From contig NC_070572.1 in the NCBI RefSeq assembly GCF_026914185.1, forward strand, positions 4,898,001 to 4,962,000: DNA of 64,000 nt. Reading direction: 5' to 3'. Origin of the DNA: Puccinia triticina (Eukaryota > Basidiomycota > Pucciniomycetes > Pucciniales > Pucciniaceae). A model generated the notes under the pieces. It saw only the letters and a program-made list of their open reading frames with translations, was not told the DNA's origin and made no database searches. The position numbers and the translations under genes are program-made. Numbering within the stretch: the stretch's first letter is position 1; the number at the start of each line of letters is the position of its first letter. Below are positions 9,253 to 20,438 of the stretch, piece after piece.

Positions 9253-12200
9253 ATGCCAGCACCAACTCTAGCACCTGGCAACTTCAAAGCATGGTACCCG
9301 ATAGTCACACCACCAGGGTACTCTGTTGGAGGTTTAGGCTCACCACAAACAAGCTATGCACCACAGATCCAGAATCGCTATGCGCCGCCTCCAACACGAC
9401 AAGCGGACTTATACCGACCCAACCACCAACAGCGGACTGCTCCCTCGACAAGCCAGGTACAACCCCCTCACTCCCGAGCCAACATGTTCCAGGCAGCGCA
9501 ACCTTTTGCTCCTTGCGGTCAACAAGCGCCCCAGGACGACCGCAACCATCCGCCGGCGCCCAATCACCCACATCCAGAAAGCCCGAGACAGGAGTCGACC
9601 TCAAGAATGCTCGAGATTGGTGTGTTGGACAGCGAGCTGGGACAAGATTTTGCGCCGCGTTTCAGCCAACTGTCAGTGGGCGACAGCAATGACCCGGTCA
9701 TTGACACTGGAGCAACGCATCATTTGACGGCTGACAGGTATGCACTCAGCTCTCTTAAGTCTCTACCTTGTCCTATACCCCTCCGTATAGCCACTAAGGG
9801 CGACGGCTCCTTTATCACAGGGACTGGGGACCTCTCTTTTCCGACCCAGGATGGGCAAATCGTAACTCTTAAAGGGGTACTTTTTTGTGAGCGGGCTTTG
9901 TCGACGCTTATATCCCTAGCAGCGCTACGGAAGGCTAACTCACATTTCCTCTACAATCATGTAGAAGATGCCTTCAATATCTTTTCATCAGATTGGAATC
10001 TGCTCTTCTCTTGCCCGTTCAGAAGAGCATCAAACAAGTGGTGTTTGCCGCGACCCTTGCCACCCACCTTATCCGGATGTCCACCGTCTCACATCTCTTT
10101 CCCTCTTAAAAGCGTCTCAATGAATACTACCGTTTCCCAACCTGTTTCACATTCTGTTTCTTCTTCTACATCTAAAGACCGCCCACTTTGCAATGACAAC
10201 ACTGATGTTACGCCTACCAAGATGACTTCTTGTTCGTCGAGTCTAGCAGCGAAAAGCTCGGCGGAGGACTTGTTTGTGTCCCCTCTGGAAATGTCCCCAA
10301 GTGTCACTTGGAGGCCAGAAGACCTGACAAAAGAAGAAACAACTCTTCTGATGTGGCATAGGATATTCGGCCATGCAAGCCTTAGGGTAATAAGGAAACT
10401 GATCGACACAAAGGCGGCTTTTGGCCTACCAGAGAAGATGCCCCCTGGCCAGTTGCGATGCCCAGTGTGTGCAATACACAAGGGTACTCGGACAAATGTC
10501 CTTGGCAGCTCAAACAGGACGGTGAAACCATTGGAAATCCTGAATGTTGATCTGATGGGTCCTTTCCCGGTTGCAACATACCATAAAGGGCGGTATGTAC
10601 TCTCCATAAAAGATATAGGATCAGGTTACAACGAAGTGAAGATAATGGCGAACAAAAGTGATGCTAACAAACACATCATAGATGCTATTACCAGGCTCAA
10701 AAGACAAACAGATCTGAAAGTTAAGGTGTTGCGCAGCGACAACGGCGGCGAGTTTGCGAACAAGGCTCTTGCAACTTTTCTAGGCGACAAGGGCATCAGG
10801 GCAGAACGCAGCCTACCGTACCACCACTACCAGAATGACGTGGTGGAACGTTTCAACCGTACCGTGTCCGAAATGGGGAGGACAGTACTGGGTGACAGCA
10901 ACCTTCCGCAACGTTTCTGGGGTTTTGCGTTCGAATGGGCATCGTGGACACTCAACAGGCTACCAAACAAGTCGAGCGGCGAGGTCACGCCTTTTGAGGC
11001 GCTCTTCCGGCGGAAACCACAGTTAGATGTGGCTCGAGTTTTTGGTAGTGTGGCTTACGTTCTCCAACCGCCAGAAAAAAGGACAAAACTAGCTGACCGT
11101 GCTTTTAAAGCACATGTGGTTGCACACTTGAGCGACAGCAAGGGTTGGCTTTTCTGGGTACCTGAGTCTGACAGCCTTGTGTCTTCAGCTTGGGCTACCT
11201 TTGAGTGCTTCCCCGGAAAGACAATGCTAACACTTGAACAAACCAAATCTCCTATAAAATCCCCAATTGAAACTAACCCGTCAACTAACTGTGTTTCTCT
11301 AGGAGATTTCTCCCACGAGTTAGCGTTTGAGCAGGAAGAAAAGTTCGTTGATGAGGTGATCAGGAATTGCGGTTTCTTCTCGGCAGGTATCCCAAAGACA
11401 TACAAGCAGGCGATGAAGTTGGACGATTGGGAGAGCTGGAAGAAAGTAGTTGAGGAGGAGTTAGGCAACCTGGATCGGAAAGGCTTGTGGGAAATCCGGA
11501 TCATGGACACTGCCAAGAAAGCGCTCGATGGCCGCTGGGTCTTTGCTATCAAAACTGCAGCTGACGGGACCGTCACTCACTACAAAGCACGCTATGTCGC
11601 AAAGGGCTTCACACAAGTGGAAGGGGTAGATTTTAAGAAGACTTTCGCGCCAACAGCCACCTTTGTCTCAATGCGTCTAGTACTAACAATGGCAGCAGCC
11701 TACAACTGGCCAGTCCACTCCTTTGATTTCGTAGCTGCATACTTGAACTCCGACATAGACAAGGAAATTTGGATCCGACCTCCAGAAGGCATGAACCTCA
11801 AGCCGGGCGAGGGACTCCGACTGAAGAAGGCCCTATATGGGACGAGACAGGCAGCGCGATGCTGGTGGCTGCATCTGAAAGGAATACTACTCGATCTAGG
11901 TTTTTCGGCTAGTCAATATGACTCGAGTCTGTACGTCCTCCAGGACGAGTCAAAGACAGGAGTGATTTGGATCCATGTCGATGAGGGGATCGTAACCGGT
12001 GATTTGGAGGCAATCTTGAAGAATCTTGAGGCCTCCCTGGAGGGAAAACTGGAGATCAAATGGAGCAGCAAACTGGACTCTATCGTGGGGGTAAACATTG
12101 TAAGAACTTCTGACGCTTTTGTGCTCGACCAAGGAAAACTAGTCAATGAAATTTTAGATCTACATTGGGATGGATTTACTACGGCAAAGACGCCCCTACC

Positions 12201-12906
12201 GGCTAACCTTGACATTACGTCCGAACAAGAAGGGGATCCCTCTTCTTCAACCGCTTACCTGTCTGTTGTTATGTCCCTCAGCTACCTGGCCGTGGGCACG
12301 AGGCCGGACCTAGCTTTTGCGGTGAATTTCTTGGCACGTTTCTCAGCGTCACCCAGGCCAAGCCATTGGAAGGGAGTGCGCCACCTGGTGAATTACTTGG
12401 CACAAACAAGGGATAAGACGATGACACTCTGCCCCACCAAGAGACCAAAGGCACTTCAATGCTACTGCGATGCGTCATGGGGAGGAGAACACAGTAAGTC
12501 CACGTATGGAATTTTCTTAACGTTCCTAGGCTGTCCCATCCTATGGGCATCTCGACGGCTTGCGACAGTTGCGGCATCGACATGCGAAGCAGAATATATG
12601 GCGCTAGGAATAGCAAAAAGACAAGTTCTTTGGGTTCGCCACTTGTTGCGGGATATTTTACGGATTGACTTCCAAGGTAACTTGTACTGCGACAACCAGT
12701 CCGCAGTTAAGATAGGGACCGATGATGCCTCAAATAAGAGAGCCAGGCATACTGAGAGAGAATTTCATATCACTAACCAGGCTCTGTTTGAAAAAAAGAC
12801 AGAGTTGACTTGGGTTCCCACCAACGAACAGCTGGCGGACGTGCTGACAAAGTCTTTGACGCGGGAGCCTTTTGAGCGTCTAAGGAAACACTTGTTGGGG
12901 AACTGA
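9253..12906 (+). CDS. Copia B pol: protease, integrase, RT, RNase H
   Basis: A 1217-residue open frame. In order: protease VIDTGATHHLT (about residue 150); GAG-pre-integrase with HHCC zinc pattern, WHRIFGHASLRVI...CPVCAIHKG (about 370-415); integrase with NVDLMGPF, RSDNGGEF and NDVVERFNRT, the D, D and E of the catalytic triad (430-565); RT starting near GLWEIRIMD (about 750) with FDFVAAYLNSDI; and RNase H with YCDASWGGEHS, CEAEYMALG and CDNQSAVKIG (1070-1160). It ends LADVLTKSLTREPF. The RT box reads HVDEG where copia and the A2 copy have VDD, so one catalytic Asp is Glu. Apart from that it looks intact. Confidence 0.92.
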   Translation: MPAPTLAPGNFKAWYPIVTPPGYSVGGLGSPQTSYAPQIQNRYAPPPTRQADLYRPNHQQRTAPSTSQVQPPHSRANMFQAAQPFAPCGQQAPQDDRNHPPAPNHPHPESPRQESTSRMLEIGVLDSELGQDFAPRFSQLSVGDSNDPVIDTGATHHLTADRYALSSLKSLPCPIPLRIATKGDGSFITGTGDLSFPTQDGQIVTLKGVLFCERALSTLISLAALRKANSHFLYNHVEDAFNIFSSDWNLLFSCPFRRASNKWCLPRPLPPTLSGCPPSHISFPLKSVSMNTTVSQPVSHSVSSSTSKDRPLCNDNTDVTPTKMTSCSSSLAAKSSAEDLFVSPLEMSPSVTWRPEDLTKEETTLLMWHRIFGHASLRVIRKLIDTKAAFGLPEKMPPGQLRCPVCAIHKGTRTNVLGSSNRTVKPLEILNVDLMGPFPVATYHKGRYVLSIKDIGSGYNEVKIMANKSDANKHIIDAITRLKRQTDLKVKVLRSDNGGEFANKALATFLGDKGIRAERSLPYHHYQNDVVERFNRTVSEMGRTVLGDSNLPQRFWGFAFEWASWTLNRLPNKSSGEVTPFEALFRRKPQLDVARVFGSVAYVLQPPEKRTKLADRAFKAHVVAHLSDSKGWLFWVPESDSLVSSAWATFECFPGKTMLTLEQTKSPIKSPIETNPSTNCVSLGDFSHELAFEQEEKFVDEVIRNCGFFSAGIPKTYKQAMKLDDWESWKKVVEEELGNLDRKGLWEIRIMDTAKKALDGRWVFAIKTAADGTVTHYKARYVAKGFTQVEGVDFKKTFAPTATFVSMRLVLTMAAAYNWPVHSFDFVAAYLNSDIDKEIWIRPPEGMNLKPGEGLRLKKALYGTRQAARCWWLHLKGILLDLGFSASQYDSSLYVLQDESKTGVIWIHVDEGIVTGDLEAILKNLEASLEGKLEIKWSSKLDSIVGVNIVRTSDAFVLDQGKLVNEILDLHWDGFTTAKTPLPANLDITSEQEGDPSSSTAYLSVVMSLSYLAVGTRPDLAFAVNFLARFSASPRPSHWKGVRHLVNYLAQTRDKTMTLCPTKRPKALQCYCDASWGGEHSKSTYGIFLTFLGCPILWASRRLATVAASTCEAEYMALGIAKRQVLWVRHLLRDILRIDFQGNLYCDNQSAVKIGTDDASNKRARHTEREFHITNQALFEKKTELTWVPTNEQLADVLTKSLTREPFERLRKHLLGN

Positions 12907-13050
12907 CCTTTTTTACTTTCTTCTTTACCACTCTCTCATCTGTTCACTGTTTGTTGTGCGAAAGTTTTTTTTTCTTATCATTATATTTCTCTCCTATTCT
13001 TATCAACTTGTATTTAGTTGTTGCGCTGTGTCTCTCTATTTCCGGTGGCT

Positions 13051-13064
13051 AGGTGAGGGGGGGG
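13051..13064 (+). promoter_or_regulatory. Polypurine tract of copia B
   Basis: AGGTGAGGGGGGGG immediately before the 3' LTR, the expected plus-strand primer. Confidence 0.75.
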
Positions 13065-13176
13065 TGTTGTAACCCAGTTACTGGGTTACCATCCGCAGCT
13101 CACTAGACACCGGAACATGAGGTTCCAGCGTAGTAGTTTGCTTAATACACATGCGTTTCTCTCACAAATCACTACA
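13065..13176 (+). repeat. 3' LTR of copia B (112 bp)
   Basis: Same ends as 7363-7474, with two substitutions. It is followed by GACC and then the resumed gag frame of A. Confidence 0.9.
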
Positions 13177-14236
13177 GACCTGACCCAAGTGATTCTATTA
13201 ACTCTCAACCATGCAAGTTTTTTCGACAACCCTGAGAACTACAAGAATATCACTGCCCAAGAAGAAACTTGTCTACTATATCTCGTTCAAATTACAGTCA
13301 ACGAAGAACTATCATCACTTGTCAATCAATACACAAAGGGTACTGAAGCTTTCGATGCAGTTCAGGAAAATTTCCAGGGGACAATCAGGTTCAGACAAAT
13401 GGAGCTCATTGATTGACTCCTTGAATTTCGTATCACTGGACCAACGACCGACCCCTTGCAGGTACAGGGGCTCTTCAATAAAGTGTTTGATTTGTTCACC
13501 GACCTCAGAAATGTGCAGGCAGCGTTGCCCCCGCTGGTTGAAAGCCTACTATTGCAAGCAATCGCGCCACCACCTACGACCATGTCACGATCACAAATTT
13601 TCCAGAATATCTCCTTACAGCTTGGGGATAAGAAAGACGTCACAGCAAGGGACATTCAGACAATTCTCACCTTGACTTACGGCAAGAGTAGCCGTTTCGA
13701 CTCTAGTGCGAACGTTTCAGTTTTTCGGTCATACCAGGCACCCCAAGCTCCAAGGCAACCTGGTTGGACGGCAAATCAGCAGAAGAACGGCTGACCAAAT
13801 CCGCAAAACAATTTCCAGGCACCACCTAAGCAACAATCTGGGAACTATCCACCTACGACGAGAAACGTAAATGTGGGAAGGCCTGGCAACCCAACAGTTG
13901 AAGATATTTTGGCCGCAATCAACAACATCCAGAGGGGCAACCAAGGGCCCAGCGATCCGACCATCTTCAAAGGCAAACCTTGCTCTTACTGTGGGGTTTT
14001 GGGCCACTGGAGGTTGCCTTGCCTGACCCTCCGCATTGATGCCAGACTGCCACCGCCCAACACCCCTATCAACGGTCGCCCCGCTTTCGGTTATGCCCGT
14101 CAGGCCGACCCCCAAACAACCCTCCTACTGGCTTGGATCAAAATGTGGTGGTTCGTTCGGCCGTGGGAGCGGATGCGACGGGTGCCACTGGCAAAGGCGT
14201 GGTTTTGGATTCTGGGGCAACCCATCACGTGAGCGG
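13177..14236 (+). pseudogene. Copia A gag, C-terminal part
   Basis: Continues as DLTQVILLTLNHASFFDNPENYKN. TGA occurs at 13414-13416, a codon that is also TGA in A2 but AAA in C0. The block VQAALPPLVESLLLQAIAPPP, the knuckle CSYCGVLGHWRLPC and the protease start VLDSGATHHV (frame-shifted) follow before solo LTR S1 interrupts after HHVSG. Confidence 0.85.
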
Positions 14237-15105
14237 TGTGTTGATTTATATAGGCAAGTGCAGTAGAATGTCCACGCGGAGATAGCGCAGGCGGGGAATG
14301 CACAAAGCGTCTCAGGCAGGGTGCATTCCGGTGACATAAGCACTGAGGATGAGGTCAGGAAAGCACGCTAGGAAAGCTTACGGAAAGTCACGCGCGGATT
14401 GCGGATTACGGATTGCGGATTGCGGATTTCGGATCGGGTATTCGGATCAGAGCGGAAAAAGACAGGGCTGGACTGCGGCGGGACTACACACATGGACTGG
14501 TAGCAGCGGTGCGTCAGCGGGTGAGCCATGACAGCCCGAGCGGGTTCCATCAGCAGGTGGAACCGGGGTGAAGGCGGTGGCGAGAGAACGACTGACGGGG
14601 GCTAGACAGAGGACGGTGGGAGGGCAAGCGTCGGAGAGGAGCGGAGTCTGGGAAAGTGACAAGCGGGATAGCGGGCGGAGTAGGCGGACTAGTGCGGAAA
14701 AGTGTCAGACGTGCGGGATTGGGTGGGAACGGCGACGTGGGCGGAGGGGAGGACGGAAGGGGGGGACTCTCCTATCGGGGAAATCTTTATCCTATTGAAT
14801 TACGGATTTTTACTCATCATCATTGTACTTACAACTACGGACGTACAAGAGTTATTGAGAGATTATCGGTGTTCTTATCCTTATTCAAGAGTTACTTGCG
14901 GATTTTTGTGCTTACGACGTGCGGAGCTTTATTCACTCGCGTACTATTATGCTATAGATCAGGCTCAGTAAAGGAGCGCTGAAGGCTAGCAGAAAGTAGC
15001 AGTGCAGAGCCAAGTTACCGACAATCACACAGCCCGGACATCAATATTCTTGGAGGAGGCGGTTAGCGGACGTTCTACATCAGCCAACCAGCTTTCATTC
15101 TCACA
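14237..15105. mobile_element. Solo LTR S1 in the protease of copia A
   Basis: 869 bp from TGTGTTGATTT to ATTCTCACA, with GCGG at both sides (14233-14236 and 15106-15109), which is CCGC on the other strand. Removing it rejoins the A protease reading. Positions 14395-14445 hold a GCGGATT-type short repeat. No coding sequence. Confidence 0.75.
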
Positions 15106-18100
15106 GCGGCTCTTTCCACTCATTCTCTAATCTTTGCCCACTCCAGCCGGCATTGAAACTGAACCTTGCGTCTTCTACGGGTTCTATGATGGCGAAACAT
15201 AGTGGTCACCTGCCAATAACCAATGGGGATGGTACCCTAACCATCCCAAAGGTTCTATTCAGCCCGGAAACGACAGGAACTTTTCTTAGTCTCGGCCAAA
15301 TGATTGACTCAGGATTCAGGCCATTCTTCCTTCCAAATCATGACATAGTCCTCACATTGTCTTTTGCTTCCATCACGGCTCAATATCAAAATCGATCGTG
15401 GATCATCTCTCCAAATTCTTTTCACTTTTTTCAACCATCGGCTATGCAAGTTTCTACTCAATTGCAATCTTGAATAACCTCTCTATCCTACTATTGGCAC
15501 TGTTGACTGGGTCATGTATCAGATCCGATCGTAAAAGATTTCCTGCAACGCTTTGTTCCCTCTTTTGATTTAAAAACCTGGCAACCCTTTATTTGTGAAA
15601 CATGCAGAAAAACTAAAAGCAAACGGCGGCGGGCATCTCTTCCGGAAATAATCCCCCAAGAGAATTGACTGGATCTGCTTGTAACAGACGTGATGGGGCC
15701 GTTTGAACCAGATGTCATAGGACATTGTTTTCTCCTCACAATCCGAGACCATGCAACTACGTACTCCTTTTTCTATCCAATGAAATCCAGGGCCGAATTC
15801 CCCAATATCATTTCTGCGCTAGTCAAGAAAATAGTCAATCACTTTAAAGCTGCATAGAAATTCATCCGGTGCAATAACGCGAAAGAATACACCATTAAAC
15901 CCTGGTCAACTTATCTCGAATCAGTTAGGTGTCAGATTATCTTCACTTCCCCTTACACACCAGAGCAAAACAGGGAGGCGGAGCGCCTTAACAGGACCCT
16001 TGGAGATATTGCGCGGTCTACACTAGCTCATTTGGAACTCCCTTCAAAATTATGGTCCTACGCATATCGATGCGCATGTTTTCTCATCAATTGACTGTCA
16101 AATCAACAATTCAAAACTACTCCTCTTGAACTCTGGTCCGACCAACAACCGACTGCCAATCTCTTTTATCCGTTTGGTTCCCGGGCATCAATCCACATTC
16201 CGAAGGAACGCCGGCGCAAACTAGACCAGCGTGGATGGACAGGTCACCTTGTTGGATATCAAGATGACAAAAGAGGATGGTTTTTTTGGAACCCGGCCAC
16301 ACAAAAGGTGGTAAACTCAGAGTGTGCAACATTTCTTGATCTTCAAGGGAAACCCTTGTTTCCTGCACCCACGGACTTAACTAACAACCAAATTGTCCGT
16401 AGGGTTCTGACCTTGGGACAAGAGAAGACCAAAGAAATATGTGATGAACAGGACTCCCAACTGGAATCAATTCAGGCAATCTCCAACGCAGACATTCCGA
16501 CCAACTTAAAGAACGCTCTCAAGTCACCCGCTTCTGACAAATGGCGGAAGGCATGCTTATCCGAGTGGGAGCAACTGACAGACATTGACACCTTTGAAAT
16601 TTTGGACAAGGACAACAAGCATTCGATTGGGACAAAATTTGTTTTCAACATAAAACAAAATGCAGATAACACTATCAACAAACTCAAGGCCCGCTTTGTT
16701 GTCCGCGGTTTCAGGCAGAGAATTGGGAAAGATGTTAGATCAACTTTTGCACCCACGGCATCTCTCTTGACCCTCCGGCTTCTGCTCAACTTGGCTATTC
16801 AACGGAGATGGATCATCAACTCGTTTGACATCACTGGCGCATTTGTCCATAGTCCCATATAGGAGACGATCTACATGGACCCTCCGATTGAACTTTGTCC
16901 CCATCTGAGAGGTAATTAGGTCCTAATACTGAAAAAAGCGCTCTACAGCACTTGACAGGCCAGTCGTTGCTGGTGGAAACACTTCAAGGGCCTGCTACAT
17001 GGTTGGGGATTTGAGTGTGATGAAGTCAAGGAGTGTCTATATTGATACCAAAGGGGAGACTCAGTGATCATAGTTTGGATTCACGTTGACAATGGAATTG
17101 TATTTGGAAATCTACAAGGTGATATCAATCTATTTTGGAAAAAGATGGAACAGAGCTTACGAGTTAAGTGGGACTCAAGACCGGATAAACTAGTCGGCAT
17201 ACGTCTCAAATACGAAAATGATTCAATATACTTGAGTCAACATCTACTCGTTGACCAGCTTGTCAACAAATTTAAAACTGAAGTCAATCCAAACATTGTG
17301 ACCAAGCACACACCCCTGTCAGGGGAAAATCTCACGACGTCATGGGAGGAACCAGTTGCGGCAACGTTGTATCAATCTCTAATTGGCTCAATCAATTATC
17401 TTGTGTTGGGGACTCAACCCAATATAAGTTTTGCAGTCAACTACCTGGCACGGTTCAGCACAAATCCAAATGAGACACACTGGGAAGCGTGATCACACCT
17501 GGTACAATACATCAACTCGACCAGATCAAAGCGTCTTTGACTTTCTCCATCAGGCAACGAGATCATCACCTGGGTAGATGCAAATTGGGGAGGGGAGTTT
17601 CAACGCTCCACATCCGGTTTTGTCATCACCATGTTTGGCAGTCCAATTGCTTGGGGCTCACGTTGGCAAAAAGTTGTGGCCACATCAACTTGCGCGGCCA
17701 AATTGGATCATTGGTTGATTTTTTGTTATTTCTATTACCGATTGTTCAATCTCTGGACATTCATCCAACATTAAAGATCAAATGTGAAAATAGGGCGGCG
17801 GTACTAGTGTCTGACAACAATGCATCTGAAGGACGGATGAAGAGTCTAGAAAGGAATTTTTTCTTTGTGAACAACGCGGTCAGGGAGCATAAGATCAATC
17901 TTGAATGGGTTTCAACGGACTCCAACATTGCAGATTTTCTCACCAAACCGGTCAGGGAGACAATCCATTCTAGCGCCATGGAAAAGACCTTCAAATCATT
18001 TGGTTCTATCATTATTTAATCCCATTATTTTCATATCAAATCACCGGTTTACCAAATCGGTCTCTTGTTTTACTCATCAAAACTCATATTTTTTGTTTTC

Positions 18101-18150
18101 CTCACTGTCTCAATTTTTTTCTCTTCTTATCTTTCATTCATGTATGTAGG
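15106..18150 (+). pseudogene. Copia A pol: protease end, integrase, RT, RNase H (decayed)
   Basis: Collinear with A2. Integrase remains appear around 15480-16290. The RT segment 16308-16862 (184 residues) carries FVFNIKQNADNTINKLKARFVV-like text and FDITGAFVHSPI, then TAG. RT resumes at 17064 with VWIHVDNGIVFG (catalytic VDD changed to VDN) and RNase H ends near 18019 with IADFLTKPV. Several stops fall where A2 has CGN codons, for example near 15668 and 16095. Confidence 0.88.
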
Positions 18151-18171
18151 GGTGTGGAGTTTGAGGGGGGG
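18151..18171 (+). promoter_or_regulatory. Polypurine tract of copia A
   Basis: GGTGTGGAGTTTGAGGGGGG stands immediately before the LTR start, exactly as in A2 (25086-25105). The first LTR bases TGT (18172-18174) follow before S2. Confidence 0.75.
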
Positions 18172-18174
18172 TGT

Positions 18175-19316
18175 TGTAAGGAGTGGAATCTCCTTCACTG
18201 ATGAAGTGGCTCGAGAGGGGCACAAAGGCACAAATTGTCAGGATTCGGGTTTAAACCCAAACCAGAGGAAGCGCAAGGAGCACAACCCTAAACCCGCAAG
18301 GGGACAAGGTGAGCCCGTGCGACCTTCAGGTCCATGCATATGCATGTGACTCACAGGCAGAGGACTAAGCTTTAGCTGTAGCCTCTGCTCCTTCCCCTCC
18401 AGCCACGTCACCAATCGACGGAGTGCCTAAGCGACCCAAGCAGACCCAAATACCTTCAAGGTAAGGAGGAATGCTGGGATCGTCTCAGCTAGGATATTTA
18501 TGCTGACAGGATCTTAATTCCTGATACAGCTTACTAACTTCCAACGCCAAAGACCGACTCGGTCCAAGCCTCAGCGACAGGATCACCAGCTCCTCTAAAG
18601 GAGGTAAGTCCTGCGCTGCAGAGTCCACCCAGGGTTGTCAGAAGCTGAACGCTAGACTTCCCACATAGCAGATATTGGCAGCATCTGCAACCTCATAGCT
18701 CGGATTGGCCAGTGTTAAACACATAGCCTACCGAGTCATTGTAAGAGATTATGTTCTCATTCACAGCTTCACCTTCAGGAAGTCACAGCACTGACGTACT
18801 TTGCAGTGTTCTTTATTTTACAGACATATCCGTCTTAAACCACCTTTGCGCGGTTCAAGCTGAATTGCAGTCCACAATTCCTTTTACATCTATTTCTCAT
18901 CTCTACACCAGAGTCGGCCACCGATCCGCTCTTAGGTAAACCTGGTTTCCCAAATTTCTTCCATGTCTCTGTGTATGACAGATAGACCTGAATCTCACTA
19001 TGAAATGTATCTCTTAGTTGTGTGAAATCTTTCACAAATTCTATGACCAAAGACTGTATTTCAAGATGAGCGGGAGCTAGCTCAGAGAGATGTGTCAGTC
19101 TACAGGGATCTCTGCTATAAAACTGGTGAGAAGAGGGAAAAGAGTGGATAAAGTGAAAGGGGATAGTGGCTTACCTAGCTCAGAGAGATGTGTCAGTCTA
19201 CAGGGATCTCTGCTGAGCTAGGGAAGGAAGAGGCTGAGACTAAGTATCGGGAGGATTATGTAATCTACTGATGACTATGTGACAGCTTTGTGAGACCCCA
19301 AAGGAGGGGGCTTACA
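18175..19316. mobile_element. Solo LTR S2 (1142 bp) at the A polypurine tract/LTR junction
   Basis: Starts TGTAAGGAGTGG and ends GGGGGCTTACA, with a perfect 5-bp duplication GGTGT (18170-18174 and 19317-19321). A 38-bp block (TAGCTCAGAGAGATG...) is repeated near 19078 and 19176. It is unrelated to the copia LTRs here. Confidence 0.8.
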
Positions 19317-19318
19317 GG

Positions 19319-19418
19319 TGTTGAGATGTGGGGTGGGCAAAATCCACATTTGGAGTGTGAGAGGTTCAAGAGGCGGGCGGGGTGGAGCAATGAACAATCA
19401 AGAGTTCTAGTCACAACG
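19319..19418 (+). repeat. 3' LTR of copia A
   Basis: Matches 6640-6739 with a few substitutions. The final A is changed to G before the ATCCC duplication (19419-19423). Confidence 0.85.
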
Positions 19419-20260
19419 ATCCCAAATCGGTGTGGTAGACGGAATAGTGGAAAAATAAAAGGTTTTTTCTATGCCACATAATTACTCATCCTAGGCCTCA
19501 AGATACCATCAAATGAATCACAGAAATAGATTCTACGGCCAATTTCACCCCTAGTCACCACTGGAAGCACCCCTGGACCCCCTCTAGTGTGGAAGTTACA
19601 CCTCATGGACACCTATCACACGGCCAGCCCCAGTAACCCAGCTGTCACCTGCCTTGACCCAAATTTCACAGTAGTACCCATAAACACATCACAGGATACA
19701 AACACACATCTCCCTGTCAGGCTACACTCATTACATATTAACTACATACACTCCTTTATATACACTAGAGATCAAAGCGGCTACGCCGCTGCATCCCCTG
19801 ACCTGCCAAGCCCCCCTTGCCTGCATTCCCCCAACATCAATCCCCAGTGCCCACACCACATGTCATGGAAGCCAGCCACTCCCCATCTTCCCCACTCCAA
19901 ACAATCACAGCTGGGACCCATTATCTTGCCTCCACATCAACCCTGAACTAATCATTAGGCACACCCATCCCCTTATAGCACTGTCATATCAAAGCTCCCT
20001 ATAATTATGCTTTCATAGCCTCCTAAGTTAAATTTTCAGAACATGAATCCATATTGTCAAACTGTGCCATTGTAGGGGTATTCCAGGAATACTGGCCTTG
20101 GTTGAATTTTCAGAACCATGCATCTCCTGCAGATACATAGATCTTTTCCTGTTGCCAAGAGTCATGCATACACCTAAACATTTTGTATGATAATTCTTGG
20201 GTATCAAACAGCCTGAGCCCTGTAGGGCTGAATGTCAGTGCGCGAGGGGGGGCGCAATAC

Positions 20261-20361
20261 TGTTGAGAGGTGGGGTGTGCAAACTCCACATTTGGAGTAT
20301 CAGGGAGTCAAGAGGCGGGCAGGGAGGAACAATGAGAACTCAGGCATTCATCACTGCAACA
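20261..20361 (+). repeat. 5' LTR of A2 (101 bp)
   Basis: TGTTGAGAGG...CACTGCAACA, identical to 25106-25206. It holds the hairpin ACTCCACATTTGGAGT. No TATA box visible. Confidence 0.95.
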
Positions 20362-20400
20362 GATTAAGAGTCAATTGTCTACCGGTTCGCTAGCCCGTTC
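20362..20400 (+). promoter_or_regulatory. Primer binding site of A2: 5' half of tRNA-Lys(CUU)
   Basis: GATTAAGAGTC starts exactly at the LTR edge. Its complement GACTCTTAATC is the anticodon stem-loop of tRNA-Lys(CUU). The complement further includes CGGTAG (D-loop) and TAGC, close to tRNA spacing with one base missing. Confidence 0.72.
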
Positions 20401-20438
20401 GGCCTTTTCGAAATAATCGACTCAATCGGTCCCGGTTT

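Larger units (their letters stand above)
7363..13176 (+). mobile_element. Full-length Ty1/copia element B, nested in A gag
   Basis: A 5814-bp element with 112-bp LTRs that differ at two positions and GACC on both flanks (7359-7362 and 13177-13180; 5 bp if the neighbouring A is counted). It has primer site, leader, gag, a long pol frame and a polypurine tract. The LTR, leader, gag and pol differ from A/A2, so it is a different copia lineage. Two in-frame TGA codons interrupt an otherwise open 4.8-kb frame. Confidence 0.9.
6640..19418 (+). mobile_element. Ty1/copia element A (interrupted by B, S1 and S2)
   Basis: Its 100-bp LTRs at 6640-6739 and 19319-19418 and the 5-bp duplication ATCCC (6635-6639 and 19419-19423) bound it. 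Removing B, S1 and S2 leaves about 4.94 kb, the length of its relative A2. Coding is collinear with A2 but has many stops and frameshifts. The last LTR base is G instead of A. Confidence 0.85.

Noticed and set aside
8356..12695. Many antisense frames across copia B pol
   Set aside because: Shadows of the real plus-strand frame; they lack motifs and splice signals.
20362..20400. A tRNA gene at the start of A2
   Set aside because: Only the complement of a 5' tRNA half is present, placed exactly at the LTR edge as in A; it is a primer site, not a gene.
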